A stretch of DNA of 64,000 nt, taken from contig OZ231127.1 of NCBI GenBank assembly GCA_965153355.1, positions 81,344,001-81,408,000 on the forward strand, read 5' to 3'. How positions within the stretch are numbered: position 1 is the stretch's first letter; each line of letters starts with the position of its first letter. This DNA is from Flaccisagitta enflata (taxonomy: Eukaryota > Chaetognatha > Sagittoidea > Aphragmophora). Positions 1 to 10,731 of this stretch are shown here, in pieces. The position numbers and the translations under genes are program-made. The notes below the pieces were generated by a model. It was given only the letters and a program-made list of their open reading frames with translations. It searched no databases and was not told the DNA's origin.

Positions 1-2
1 TA

Positions 3-1568
3 CCACAGAAAATTAATTGGGCAGAAGACAAAAATCATATCGAAAATTTTATTGAGTCTTATATAGATAATTGGACAGCAAAGGAGAAAAAACGGGGAAA
101 CATTTTGGTGAAAAAGGAGGATTTAAACATATGGAAAAATGAGATATTGAGAGTAGTAGACAATAAAATTAACAGAGGAAAAATTCTATTTAAAAGATCC
201 TGGTCTCAAAAACTAGATGGAAATCCAGCCATAGAGTTAGAGAATCTGAAAAAGGATTTTGTAATAACTGTGGCGGATAAGGCTCAAAACAATATTCTTT
301 TTACTTGTAAATATTTTTATATAAAGACTTTAAAGGAAGAGTTGATGAGACCAGGTCAAGTAACATATCAACTAACGGATAAAAGACAGGATACTATCAA
401 TAGAGATATAGTTAATTTTTCAAAAAACAAAGTAATTAAAGTTCCAGAGTGTATGGGAGACCTACCTCTGATTTATTGGATACCTAAGATGCATAAAAAT
501 CCTGTAGGCAATAGATTTATTGCAGGATCCAAATTTTGTTCAATCAAAATGCTTTCAAAACACTTTTCTAAAGCTTTAAAATTAATTTTGCATCATATGA
601 AAAATTATAATAAAACAGTTTTTGAAAGGACAGGGTTGAATCATTTTTGGATTTTGGATAATTCTCTAGAATTTTTAGAGAAAATGAAATCTGAGAGGAT
701 CAATCATATGGAAACATATGATTTTTCCACTCTGTACACAGCCTTGCCCCATAGAGAAATAAAACATAGATTTTCCGCTATTTTTCAAAAAGTTTTTAAT
801 AGGGAGGCTAGGCCATATATAAGTGTCAATATACACGGGGCTTATTTTAGTCCTACAAAAGTAAGTGGTAGATTTTCTTTTAGATCTGAAGATATGCAGG
901 AGATTTTGGAATTTATTTTAGATAATATATATGTAAAATATGGAAAGGATGTGTATAAGCAAATGATAGGAATACCTATTGGTCTTGATTCTGGACAGGA
1001 TATAGCTAATCTACTTTTATATAGTTATGAATCAGACTATGTGGGGGAAATTTCTAAGGTAGATCTTCCTCTAGCAAGAAAATTTAAGCTTAATGAAAGA
1101 TATATAGATGATCTTTTTGTAGCTAATTTTCCAACCTTCAGGGATCATATCTATAGAATATACCCTCGAGACCTAGAAATTAAATTAGAATCTAACAATA
1201 CTCTTGAGGTAACATACTTAGATTTAAAAATCAAATCAAAAAATTCTATACTTAATTTTTCTGTCTATGATAAACGAGATGATTTTTCTTTTGATATTGT
1301 TAATTTTCCATTCATAGACAGCTGTATACCAAAAAAATCGGCCTTGGGAGTTTTTAATAGTCAATTAATAAGATTTGCTAGATTGTCATCAAGATATGCG
1401 GATTTTTTAATCAGAAGCAAATCTTTGGTGGACAAACTTAAGACCCAAGGCTACAGAATTATTGATTTAAAAAGACTAACATCTAGATTTTTTAAAGAAA
1501 AACATGATATACTAATAAACTATTATATTCCCAGTACAGATGACTTTATCAAAAATATTTTTGATTAA
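3..1568 (+). CDS. Penelope-like reverse transcriptase, 5' partial
   Basis: The frame is open from the left window edge to a TAA at 1566-1568, so the 5' end is missing. 34 codons are readable before a TTG at 105 and 487 residues after it; no ATG marks the start. Counting from 105, motif A is DFSTLY (catalytic D206), motif B is GIPIGLDSGQDIANL (289-303), motif C is YIDD (333-336), and YLDLKI (371-376) follows. Upstream are VADKAQNNI (about 56-64) and YWIPKMHKNPVGNRF (124-138). Near the C terminus YDKRDDFSFDIVNFPF (388-403) is, from memory, typical of a large single-ORF RT group in marine invertebrates related to Penelope-like elements. It copies RNA into DNA for element spread. No GIY-YIG endonuclease is visible in the part present. 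There is no internal stop or frameshift, so the copy may be recent. A LINE is less likely given the YIDD box and finger motifs. Family placement is from motifs only. Confidence 0.85.
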   Translation, partial: PQKINWAEDKNHIENFIESYIDNWTAKEKKRGNILVKKEDLNIWKNEILRVVDNKINRGKILFKRSWSQKLDGNPAIELENLKKDFVITVADKAQNNILFTCKYFYIKTLKEELMRPGQVTYQLTDKRQDTINRDIVNFSKNKVIKVPECMGDLPLIYWIPKMHKNPVGNRFIAGSKFCSIKMLSKHFSKALKLILHHMKNYNKTVFERTGLNHFWILDNSLEFLEKMKSERINHMETYDFSTLYTALPHREIKHRFSAIFQKVFNREARPYISVNIHGAYFSPTKVSGRFSFRSEDMQEILEFILDNIYVKYGKDVYKQMIGIPIGLDSGQDIANLLLYSYESDYVGEISKVDLPLARKFKLNERYIDDLFVANFPTFRDHIYRIYPRDLEIKLESNNTLEVTYLDLKIKSKNSILNFSVYDKRDDFSFDIVNFPFIDSCIPKKSALGVFNSQLIRFARLSSRYADFLIRSKSLVDKLKTQGYRIIDLKRLTSRFFKEKHDILINYYIPSTDDFIKNIFD

Positions 1569-1579
1569 AAAAATTTTTG

Positions 1580-1636
1580 GGTGGGAGGCTATGAGAATCT
1601 TTTTGACCCACTTGTCGCAGACCATAGCCAAACACC
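1580..1636 (+). other. Stem-loop downstream of the RT, copy 1
   Basis: GGTG (1580-1583) pairs with CACC (1633-1636). After a GGA/AAA internal loop, GGCTATG (1587-1593) pairs perfectly with CATAGCC (1623-1629). GTGGG (1581-1585) could alternatively pair with CCCAC (1607-1611) in the loop, giving a switch or pseudoknot. It lies 11 bp after the RT stop and is repeated 167 bp downstream. Confidence 0.7.
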
Positions 1637-1649
1637 ATCTTTAATTATC

Positions 1650-1680
1650 AGGGGAGGAAGGCGTTGTATATAATGCCCCT
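1650..1680 (+). other. Small hairpin between the two stem-loop copies
   Basis: GGCGTT (1660-1665) pairs with AATGCC (1672-1677) with one G-T wobble, and AGGGG (1650-1654) can pair with CCCCT (1676-1680). The two pairings compete for the same 3' strand. It is part of the 3' untranslated region of the RT element and is followed by an A-run. Confidence 0.4.
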
Positions 1681-1746
1681 CAAAAAATTCTTTTATTATT
1701 TTCCAACATTTCTCTAATATTTTTTAGTATTTATCAGAACAGTATT

Positions 1747-1802
1747 GGTGGGAGGCTATGAGAATCTTTTGACCCACTTGTCGTAGACCATAGCCAAACA
1801 CC
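1747..1802 (+). other. Stem-loop downstream of the RT, copy 2
   Basis: Second copy of the stem-loop at 1580-1636. Both stems are identical; the only differences are in the loop (one T fewer, and C to T at 1784). Direct duplication at a 167-bp spacing fits tandem terminal repeats of the retroelement or a duplicated 3' structural signal. Confidence 0.7.
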
Positions 1803-2690
1803 TAGGTCTTATTGTAGTTTAATTGTAATTCCTAATATATTTTTTAAAAAAAGTTTTTCCTATAATAAAGAATTTTGAAAATGATTGGGACCACACATGA
1901 TATATTTTTTTGGTATCATGGCGTGTTCCTGATGATTTCTATAATCTACAAACCATGCAGTGGAGGACACCTTCAGGGTGTGCCCTACCTGTACTTGGGT
2001 CTTGGTGAGTATATACATGTATATTCTTAAATATGTATGTATATATAGGGCGAAACCCTTTTTTTGGGTACATGACACCAACTGATGACCAGAAACTGAA
2101 TGGTTTGTTATTATAACAATTTTTTAAATTATATCAATTTTTGATAATTTTTATGGACATGTACAAAACCTTTTACCCCTCATGGTGACCTATCATCCCA
2201 TGATATATCTTCTCTGAAGATGAAGGCTTTTTCCCTTTAATCACTAAGAAATAATTATAACCTTAACCAATTTTAGTAAAAATTCACCTTTCTCCCACCC
2301 CCCTAATTAGGATTAAGGGGCACAGCTGGGGATATGGACACCCTGGTTCCTTTTTTTCAATTAGGTAATTTTAACCAAAATTGGGCTGAGTTGATGGACC
2401 CGATCAATGCCAGAGGACAGCTCTAACAATACCCTTTCCCTAAAATGTTTTATATATTTTTTAAAAATACACTTAAAATTTTGTTTTAAATAGAAGAAAT
2501 ATGACACATTTAGTAAAAAGTATATACCTGAGGAATTTTGATAGCGTTTCAAAAAACCATATTTTAGGTATGTATGTGTATGTAATGGAAGCTTACACTA
2601 TATAAATGTCCGTATTTTTTCAGTTTTTCTTTAAAGTTTAATGTTTCTTATTTGGATAATTGTATGAGTTTTATATAGGATGAATTGTTG
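1803..2690. other. AT-rich DNA, no gene seen
   Basis: No supported coding region. A short AGGG/CCCT hairpin with loop CGAAA sits at 2047-2059. The block may be retroelement tail or host intergenic DNA; the element's 3' end could not be placed. Confidence 0.5.
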
Positions 2691-2695
2691 CACAC

Positions 2696-2996
2696 ATCAC
2701 ATAGGTAGAGGGTAGTAAAAGTATGTGAATTTTTTTCTTATTTGGTATACAAGTAGTAGGTAGTAAATAAACAAATCCTGCAAAATTTGAATGAAATCCG
2801 AAGTCTGGTTTATAAGATATTAGCTTATAAATGTAGTAATGTAATAAAAGACCTTCTCAACTAATTAAAGACATTATATCTTTGGATCCATACTTCAGAG
2901 TTTTATGAAACTTTGCTGGTGTTGTTTTTAGGTCAATAGGAGCTTGTGTACCAATTTTCAACAAAAATCTTAAACTTTTACTACCCTTTGCCTATT
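2696..2996. repeat. Inverted-end copy of a ~150-bp AT-rich repeat
   Basis: The motif AGGGTAGTAAAAG near 2708-2720 returns in reverse complement at about 2976-2990, bracketing ~300 bp. Between them are tracts shared with the two tandem copies that follow, such as CAAAATTTGAAT and GTCTGGTTTAT. It may be a decayed MITE. Confidence 0.5.
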
Positions 2997-3019
2997 ATTT
3001 TCGTAGTAATATTTAGCTG

Positions 3020-3300
3020 GTTTACATAGGCAGAGGGTAGTAAAAGTATGTGAATTTTTTTCTAATTTGGTATACAAGTAGAGGGTAGTAAATAAACAAC
3101 CCCTGCAAAATTTGAATTAAATCTGAAGTCTGGTTTATGAGATATTACCTTATCAATGTAGTAATATGTTACAAGGACTTAGGCAGTTTACATAGGCAAA
3201 GGGTAGTAAAATTATGTAAATGTTTTTTTAGTTTAGTATATAAGTAAAGGGTGTTAATTGAACAGCCCCTGCAAAATTTTAATAAATTCTTTTAAATGTA
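3020..3300 (+). repeat. Two further degenerate copies of the AGGGTAGTAAAAG repeat
   Basis: Copies begin near 3024 and 3190. Each has AGGCARAGGGTAGTAAAA, then a T-run, then a second AAGGGT/GAGGGT box, then CCCCTGCAAAATTT. The third copy is more diverged. A weak relative is at 58833-58858. Confidence 0.6.
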
Positions 3301-3655
3301 GTAATATTTTACTAGCACTATTTTCGTTTATTTTTTATTACTTTGTAATATTTTGTACTGTTTAGTACTATTTTTTATTGTTTTGTAGTATTTTGTACTA
3401 TTTACTATTATTTTTTTCAATTTATACTATCTAGTAATAGTTTTCAATAATTAGTAATATTTTATACTGTTTTGTAGTATTTACTATTACTTAGTAGTAT
3501 TTTTTGCTATTTAGTACTATTTAGTATTTATTACTAATCTATATTACCATTCAATACTATTTAGGACTATTTAGTATTATTTAGTACCATTTAATAATAT
3601 TTAGTACTACTTAGTATCATTACTCACTATTACTTACTATTATTATTTGCTATTA
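3300..3655 (+). repeat. Degenerate TTTAGTACTATT minisatellite
   Basis: About 350 bp built from variants of TTTAGTACTATT / TTTTGTAGTATT, roughly 10-12 bp per unit. There is no open frame of note. Confidence 0.7.
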
Positions 3656-3838
3656 CTTCTACTACTTTTTTTTTACTTATCATTAACTCACTGTCAATAT
3701 CATTCATTCTTCTCATTTTACTTTCCTCAAAACTAGCTAGTCCGCCAAAGTCGAGTTGGATGCACAGACTCTGTGGGATTTGTTCTTTACAGCTGAAACC
3801 GAAAACAAATGAACAATCTTGACTCATTTTTGCCCTGA

Positions 3839-4146
3839 CTACGTCACGGTCTTGGCCGCGTAACCTTCGAATCCTAGCTCCGCCCACTCTGCGATTTTTT
3901 TAAAAAGACGAGGAACGAAGTCATCTTTCCAAAAATCTTTGTCAGAAATTGGGCGGCGAAAGGATTCACCAAAAAGTACACAAAAGTTTAAAAAAAAACG
4001 CGCCATAACTGGACGGAGTGTAGCTTCCGTCGCCTCAAATTCATAGTAAGAATTTATTTTTCCCAATTTTTTTTCCTCCGTGTCATTCTCCAGTTCTTCC
4101 TCTTTCGTTTGATACCTTAAAAGTGCCAAAACTCTTTGTAGTTTTT
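3839..4146 (-). CDS. Possible terminal exon of an unrecognised gene
   Basis: On the minus strand a good 3' splice site (pyrimidine-rich stretch ending TTTTACAG, CAG at 4149-4147) is followed by about 101 open codons ending in TAG at 3839-3841. The peptide has a mixed, non-repetitive composition: an acidic/basic stretch (TKEEELENDTEEKK), a hydrophobic block (ARFFLNFCVLFGE) and a WKDDFVPRLFKKIAEW segment. That is unlike the simple-repeat frames elsewhere in the window. No family is recognised and no upstream exon was found within the AT-rich and repetitive flank. A chance open frame remains possible. Confidence 0.28.
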
Positions 4147-4369
4147 CTGTAAAAGAGGATTTTCTAAATGACGTTCAGATCGCAAAAACTCTCCTCAAAA
4201 CCGCGGTTTATCAATATAAATATCATACTACTACGAAAATAAGCGATTTTTTCCACGAGTAAGGGCATATTTCTTCCTCTTATTGTATCTAGTTATGGTA
4301 CAAAATAAAAAAATCCCGAAAAAAAAAGAATCAAAATCGCCCTGTTTCAAACTTGAGGTCATTTGTAAA

Positions 4370-6050
4370 ATGCTATGTGCAATGCGCCCTTTACTCTCTT
4401 TAGGGATCTCTGGCCCATGTTCACTTCCCAAAGAGACAAGGGAGACAGGTTCATACGGTCAACAATGCGCCCTTTGCTCTCTTTAGGGAGTTCTGGCCTT
4501 CGTTTTACTTCCCGAAGTGACAAGGGAGACAAGTTCATACAGTCAACAATGCGCCCTTTACTCTCTTTAGGGATTTCTGGCCCATGTTCACTTTCCAAAG
4601 AGACAAGAGAGACAGGTTCATATGGTCAACAATGTGCACTTTACTCTCTGAGAGGAGTTTTGGCCTTCGTTCCACATCAGGAAGAGACAAGGGAGACAGG
4701 TTCATACGGTCAACAATGCGCCCTTTACTCTCATTAGGGAGTTCTGGCCTTCGTTTCACTTCCTGAAGAGACAAGGGAGACAGGTTCATACGGTCAACAA
4801 TGCGCCCTTTACTCTCATTAGGGAGTTCTGGCCTTCGTTTCACTTCCTGAAGAGACAAGGGAGACAGGTTCATACGGTCAACATTGCGCCCTTTACTCTC
4901 TTTAGGGATCTCTGGCCCATGTTCACTTTCCAAAGAGACAAGAGAGACAGGTTCATATGGTCAACAATGTGCACTTTACTCTCTGAAGGGAGTTTTGGCC
5001 TTCGTTCCACATCAGGAAGAGACAAGGGAGACAGGTTCATACGGTCAACAATGCGCCCTTTACTCTCATTAGGGAGTTCTGGCCTTCGTTTTACTTCCAG
5101 AAGTGACAAGGGAGACAGGTTCATACGGTCAACAATGCGCCCTCTACTCTCATTAGGGAGTTCTGGCCTTCGTTTCACTTCCTGAAGAGACAAGGGAGAC
5201 AGGTTCATACGGTCAACATTGCGCCCTTTACTCTCTTTAGGGATCTCTGGCCCATGTTCACTTCCCAAAGAGACAAGGGAGACAGGTTCATATGGTCAAC
5301 AATGCGCCCTTTACTCTCATTAGGGAGTTCTGGCCTTCGTTTCACTTCCTGAAGAGACAAGGGAGACAGGTTCATACGGTCAACATTGCGCCCTTTACTC
5401 TCTTTAGGGATCTCTGGCCTATGTTCACTTCCCAAAGAGACAAGGGAGACAGGTTCATACGGTCAACATTGCGCCCTTTACTCTCTTTAGGGATCTCTGG
5501 CCCATGTTCGATTCTCAAAGAGACAAGGGAGACAGGTTCATATGGTCAACAATGCGCCCTTTACTCTCTTTAGGGATCTCTGGCCCATGTTCACTTCCTA
5601 AAGAGACAAGGGAGACAGGTTCATACAGTCAACAATGCGCCCTTTACTCTCATTAGGGAGTTCTGGCCTTCGTTCCACATCCCTAAGAGACAAGGGAGAC
5701 AGGTTCATACAGTCAACAATGCGCCCTTTACTCTCTTTAGGGATCTCTGGCCCATGTTCACTTCCCAAAGAGACAAGGGAGACAGGTTCATACAGTCAAC
5801 AATGCGCCCTTTACTCTCATTAGGGAGTTCTGGCCTTCGTTTCACTTCCTGAAGAGACAAGGGAGACAGGTTCATATGGTCAACAATGTGCTTTTTACTC
5901 TCTTTAGGGAACTCTGGCTTTAATTTCACTTCCCAAAGAGACAATGGAGACAAGTTCATACAATCAACAATGCGCACTTTACTCTCTGAAGGGATTTCTG
6001 GCCTTCGTTCCACATCCCAATGAGGCAAGAAGGAAACAAGCCCATAAGTT
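4370..6050 (+). repeat. 83/84-bp two-type minisatellite with higher-order repeat
   Basis: About 20 units were anchored on GTTCATACGGTCAAC. Spacings are 83 or 84 bp. The 83-bp type reads GGGATCTCTGGCCCATG in the middle. The 84-bp types read GGGAGTTCTGGCCTTCG, or a variant with CCACATCAGGAAGAG. The order A-C-B-B occurs twice in a row (4534-4868 and 4869-5203, 335 bp each), a higher-order repeat. The 84-bp units keep an open minus-strand frame of 28 residues (MNLSPLSL...) but each 83-bp unit shifts it, so coding use is unlikely. The last units (5871-6050) are the most diverged. Confidence 0.95.
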
Positions 6051-6169
6051 CTACGATGCGTCCTTTATTCTTCTACCCAATAAGACAGAAAGGGGGGGGG
6101 AAGTCAACAAACAGACCAACATGGTAGGTTGTGGAATGGCCTATGGTGATGATATAAGGTACAGACATA

Positions 6170-6215
6170 CAGGCAGGCAGATAGGCAAGCAGACAGGCAG
6201 GCAGACAGGCAGACT
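6170..6215 (+). repeat. Short CAGGCAGA-type tandem repeat
   Basis: Imperfect repeats of CAGGCAGA/TAGGCAAG over about 45 bp. A G-run (6091-6100) lies just upstream. Confidence 0.6.
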
Positions 6216-6472
6216 TCTGTTGGTGATTATGAAGGGGACAGACTTAGAGACAGAGTTTTTGTTGTACAAAGCCTTAAACAGCACCGGCGGACCGACGGAG
6301 TAAATTGTTGAATGACTGTATCACTCGTGTGTTAGCGATTACAAGAAGAGGTTCTTCAATGCCTGATTTTCAAACGTGAAGTAAGGATCTTGAGTCTGAA
6401 GAAAGGTGTTACCCGCTGCGTAAAACTCTTTGGCTGACGAACAAAGTGACGGTGAAAGTCAACTGTTTCGAT

Positions 6473-6602
6473 TAGGGATGTGGAAGCGATTGACCGCTTC
6501 CATTTTGGAGAATGGGATAGCTACTAGTATTTGTACTGCAAAATGGAAGCGGAAGCGGAAGCGGTGGAAGCGGTACTAAAATCGACCGCTTCCACATCCC
6601 TA
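6473..6602. mobile_element. hAT-type MITE with 8-bp target-site duplication
   Basis: 130-bp fold-back element. The left end TAGGGATGTGGAAGCG and right end CGCTTCCACATCCCTA are perfect inverted repeats. It is flanked by a perfect 8-bp direct repeat GTTTCGAT (6465-6472 and 6603-6610). TAGGGATG-type ends with 8-bp duplications are the hallmark of hAT transposons. GGAAGC triplets expand inside the right arm. It is too short to encode a transposase. Confidence 0.92.
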
Positions 6603-6781
6603 GTTTCGATGAATAAGACAAATGACAACAAACCCCTGATCTTACTACAATGACGAGGCCATAGTCAGTCTGTCAGATAAATGAATGGACAAACTGACTG
6701 ACGAGTTTAGATGGCCAAACATAAAAATGAACGGGCGGACGGATAATTGGGAATTTTCAATAACAGCCACTTATTCAGAAG

Positions 6782-6980
<199 letters not shown>

Positions 6981-7319
6981 GCACTGTTGTCTTTTTATTT
7001 CCTGCCTTATGCCAAGCGGAGAATAAATGGGAAATGATCATTTCAAATGAATGAGAAATGGGAAAAAAAACATTAATAATGAGAAAAGAAGATAGAATTA
7101 TTATCTGCTTTTTTCAACACAAACAACAAATGCTATCTTGATGAGTGTCAATTCTGATGTCACAACTGCGATGCTGCAATGACAATATGCGAGGTTGATA
7201 TCTGAACATCAGATACGCCGTTATAATGAACACTTATATCATATTGTTGTGATGTGATACATTTAAAGAAGAGACAACAGTGAAAGGTTATTCACTTATT
7301 ATTCTCTTATCCCAATCCT

Positions 7320-7690
7320 GGCCTTCCATCTGTTGGTTGCAACGAGCCAAGATCAACCGCCCCTACCCCACCTTTTATCCTTTCTAGGACGTCCCATCTA
7401 TTTTATGCAACACCACCTCCCATCTATCTCTCCTTTGTATATCACCCTCCTTTCTTACCCCATTAGTAAGACGGTACAACCCCACCCCTGCCCCCTTTCC
7501 AAACCCTCCCTAAGCGTGTGATGAAATAGACGCAACAATCCCCCAACTCGCCCCGCCCCCACCCGCCGTTCCAAGCACCCATCTACCATTGGATAAAACA
7601 ACTCTTAACCCCCCCCCCGGTCTTGACCCCCCCCCCTCTATGCGTCCCATCTCTACGATGCAACAAAACCCCCACTCAAGCGCTATTAAT
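7320..7690 (+). repeat. C-rich low-complexity block
   Basis: Pyrimidine- and C-rich DNA with C-runs at about 7609-7640 and repeated GTCCCATCT boxes. The open frame here is composition-driven. Flanks 7030-7320 and 7690-7925 hold nothing recognised. Confidence 0.6.
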
Positions 7691-7924
7691 TTGTTAGACG
7701 CCTAAAGCCAGCTTAAAGCCCGAGGTAGCCTCTCGGAGGGACGTTTTATATAATGATAAAATTAATGAGAGAAAGTCGCAAAGTAAGCGCTTGAATGACA
7801 TTAATGGATAATAAACAGAGTGGAAGCTCGTAAATTTGATGGTGAAACTATATTACTAAATTGTCTCACGGCTAAGAAATCTTTCAAAAACAAGTACAAC
7901 CATTTTAGTAACTCGAAGTGAAAT

Positions 7925-7995
7925 CTGCTGGATTTTTGAGGAAGCGTAACCGATGGATGGACTGACCAACAGACTAAGGAGCAGACCCTTTTATC
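7925..7995 (-). repeat. Degenerate fragment of a family-A-like repeat
   Basis: Read on the minus strand, GCATCTCCATGATAAAAGGG followed by GTCTGTTGGTCAGTCC resembles the variant end at 22062-22140 (GCATCTCTATGATAGG followed by GTTGGTTGG). Short and weak. Confidence 0.35.
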
Positions 7996-8193
7996 ATGGA
8001 GATGCGATAACTTAATAAACATAAGACGGCAAATTTTTGTTTGTTTCCAGATTGCCAGTTAAGGACAAATTATCTTTAAAGACACTTGATGTATACATTT
8101 TTATCATATTCTTACCTCAAAAGTAATTTTAACTATGCAATTCACACCATAAAAACAAGAAAATCAAGGTTTTTATACAAATTTTATTAACAT

Positions 8194-8406
8194 TTTTAGT
8201 CGCGTGCTACGCGACTCTACACCCCACTATGTCGGTTGGTTGTTCGGTTGGCTGGTTGGTTGGTTGGTCCCTTTTTTACTTTTTCGATGTTTTTGTGCTT
8301 TTTGAGCCTACCACTCCTGCCCAAATGCTCTAGTTACATTCTTCAGCACTGCTCCTACCCACCCGCATGCGACTGGGGGAGCCGTGTATCCGGCCTTGTT
8401 TTATTT
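8194..8406 (+). repeat. Family A repeat, full-length copy
   Basis: Reference copy of the commonest dispersed repeat. The left end is a hairpin, AGTCGCGTGCTACGCGACT (7-bp stem), then CTACACCCCRCTATGTC. The centre is a GGTT/GGTC tetranucleotide run, then CCCTTTTTTACTTTTTCG. A GAGCCTACCACTCCTGCCC block follows. The right end has GCATGCGACTGGGGGAGCC then GTGTATCCGGCCTTGTT. GTCGCGTGC at the left and GCACGCGAC at the right of better-preserved copies form subterminal inverted repeats. Confidence 0.9.
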
Positions 8407-10132
8407 GTCCTTGACATAGAAATTCTAAAACTCTCAAATCAGGGAAATTTTGCATCTCCAAAAACATAGTTCTCTCTGTAATTGCACAGTGCAAAGATCG
8501 ATAGACTTGCACTTTGAGTGGGTGAAAAAAAAAAGTTCACGTAGAAAAACACGGTTTTTTTTTAGAAAACTAGACCCTTGACTGCATCAGACGGCACTCT
8601 TTTTTTACCTTATTCTTCGCACATTACTACATAATTAAAAAAAAAAGCCAAATATGTGAAAAATGAAGGTTGGCAGTTGAACCTGCGCAAAACTCCGATT
8701 GTTTCAGTAAAACATGGCGTTCTTTACCATTTTAGAAAGCCTGAACACAGATGATCACGTTGGTGCAATCAGAGTTCAAAAAAGTTATCATTTAGTATGT
8801 TTTTAGCCTATTTGAAATACGTCTCTCTCTTTTTTCCACGAAATTGAATCTCCACTTTTTAAAGAATAGTTTCCATAGAGGAAACGCTTTGTTTGGCAAA
8901 GCTGAAAATCTCTCAAAATAAGGTTCTGACCATGGCCTTACAGCTCGTGTATAAATCAAAGCATGTTTTGTTTCCGCAAAACTGTAGTAGTATGTAAAAG
9001 TTAAGCTATCAATTTTGTAGTGCTGCTCTCTCTTTTCTTTCTGCTTTGTCATTGGTGCTTTGAAAACTGTTCTGTTTTCTGATTGGTTGAATTTGCTATT
9101 CTTCCTTTCTCAGCAAAACATGGAAGTTTGCTTCAACCTATCAGATAAGCAGTTTCATATTTTCAAATTTTCTTTGCCAATGAGAGGGCAGGAAAGAAGA
9201 AAAACAGATGAACAGATTAATCTGCTCTAAGCAATGATTTTTAATCTATTTCTTTATCAAAATAGTCACACTTCCGCTTATTCCAATGAGATAGGAAGGT
9301 AATCACAGCATCTACATTTTACAAGCTCTTGTTGAAAAAAAAAATTGTGTTAATACTCGCCTCCATTCAAATTCTATCAAAAGTCTAAGAAAACTAAAAG
9401 CAACTTTACATTGTGAATTGATTCTGGAAGAGAACTATGTTTTTTAACGGGTGGTCTTTAAAAAAGTAGCTTTTAATTTTTTTCATAACAATTTTAAAAT
9501 TTCTCCTAAGTAAAAATTTTTTTTCTAGATACCTAGATATGATTGTCGCCTACATGTTCCATTATGAACATTTTTCATGAGGATCAATATTTTCCGTTTT
9601 ATTCAAAAAAAACTGAATTGAATTATGGACCACTTATAGAATTTTGCTTAAATTTGACTAAAAATCAATATTTTTCACAAAATTTACTTTTGAATGAAGG
9701 TAGTTCAATAAAAGCGGGTCTTAGGAAAGTATAAAAACGAAAACTTCTTGAATAAAAAACTTAATGCACACCCAAAACACTAATAATAATCAATTATCAC
9801 TTTTAGTTATAAAAAGGCAATAATACTCAGAAAAAATCATTTTGGTTTATCATACATGATTTAAATTTATATATTTTAATCATATATACAAATTCAGAGA
9901 TTCTCTATTTCGAATATTCACATAATAAGCCGTTAAAAACAGTTTTTTTTTATTTAGATACAGAGCTACCTTTTTTATGTCCACCCGGTATTTTTTCATT
10001 TTTTCATTTTCTATGCAATCTTAGAATTTTAACCAGCCCCCTGTCAGTAACCAAAAATGCAAAATGAAGTTTTCAGTAATTTGCATTATATTTTCTTTGT
10101 TAATTTTAGCTATATTTGGTTCTATTTCATGA
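8407..10132. other. AT-rich DNA, no gene or clear repeat
   Basis: Read on both strands; homopolymer A/T runs only. The two short open frames here (8792-9052 minus, 9543-9734 plus) lack recognisable motifs. Confidence 0.5.
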
Positions 10133-10731
10133 TACAGGGTGAACAACCTCAAGTGGGGGAAAGTAAAAGCTAATTACACTTAAACAACTTAAGATATTCA
10201 TAATTTGAAAGTTGCTCCTTGTAGGAAACTGCCTGACGTTTGATCCTCTTCCTTTGGTTGGTCAAAATAGAAAAATTAAAGCAGCTAAAAAGATATGACC
10301 AAAAATGTGAAGGTTTCCCTCCAACCTCAAAAAAATGCTCATTGATTTTTAATCTAACTCAAGTTGCAGAGAAGAAAATGGCATGACGATATCAAGTTGG
10401 ATAAAAAAACCTAAAAAGCATTCATGGTGCTTTAGGTAGAAACCAAGAATGCAACATTTTGTTCAATGATTGATCACAGAATGAAAAAAACACCATTTTC
10501 CAGTTTCAAAGAACTCAAGTCTGAAAGTTGTTTTTTTTAGCTGTTCCTAGTTTTGGACATTTCAAAGATTTTAATGTATCCTCTAATGTATTTTATCTAA
10601 TGACCTCAGCTCTGGCTTATATAAAATGTCAGGTAATTTTCTACAACACTGCAAGAGATGAAATGTGATACTTTGGTAGTTTTGGAACCCTAAGCTTTTA
10701 CTTTCCCCCACTTGAGCTTGTTCACCGTGTA
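10133..10731. mobile_element. ~600-bp MITE with 37-bp TIRs and TA duplication
   Basis: Left end TA then CAGGGTGAACAACCTCAAGT continuing to 10171. The right end (10693-10731) is its reverse complement with few mismatches, ending CCGTG then TA. TA flanks fit a Tc1/mariner-type non-autonomous element. The interior is AT-rich with no transposase frame. Confidence 0.85.

Noticed and set aside
2082-2095. CTGATGA followed by GAAA, as in a hammerhead ribozyme core, near a Penelope-like element
   Set aside because: Only three bases separate the two boxes, so stem II cannot form. CTGATGA at about 1930 has no GAAA partner.
3863-3873. CCTTCGAATCC, like a tRNA T-arm / B box
   Set aside because: Flanking bases do not pair as a T-stem and no A box, anticodon arm or acceptor stem is present.
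4370-6050. Minisatellite as an 84-bp zinc-finger-derived repeat
   Set aside because: The period equals one finger, but no phase gives CX2C...HX3H; treated as coincidence.
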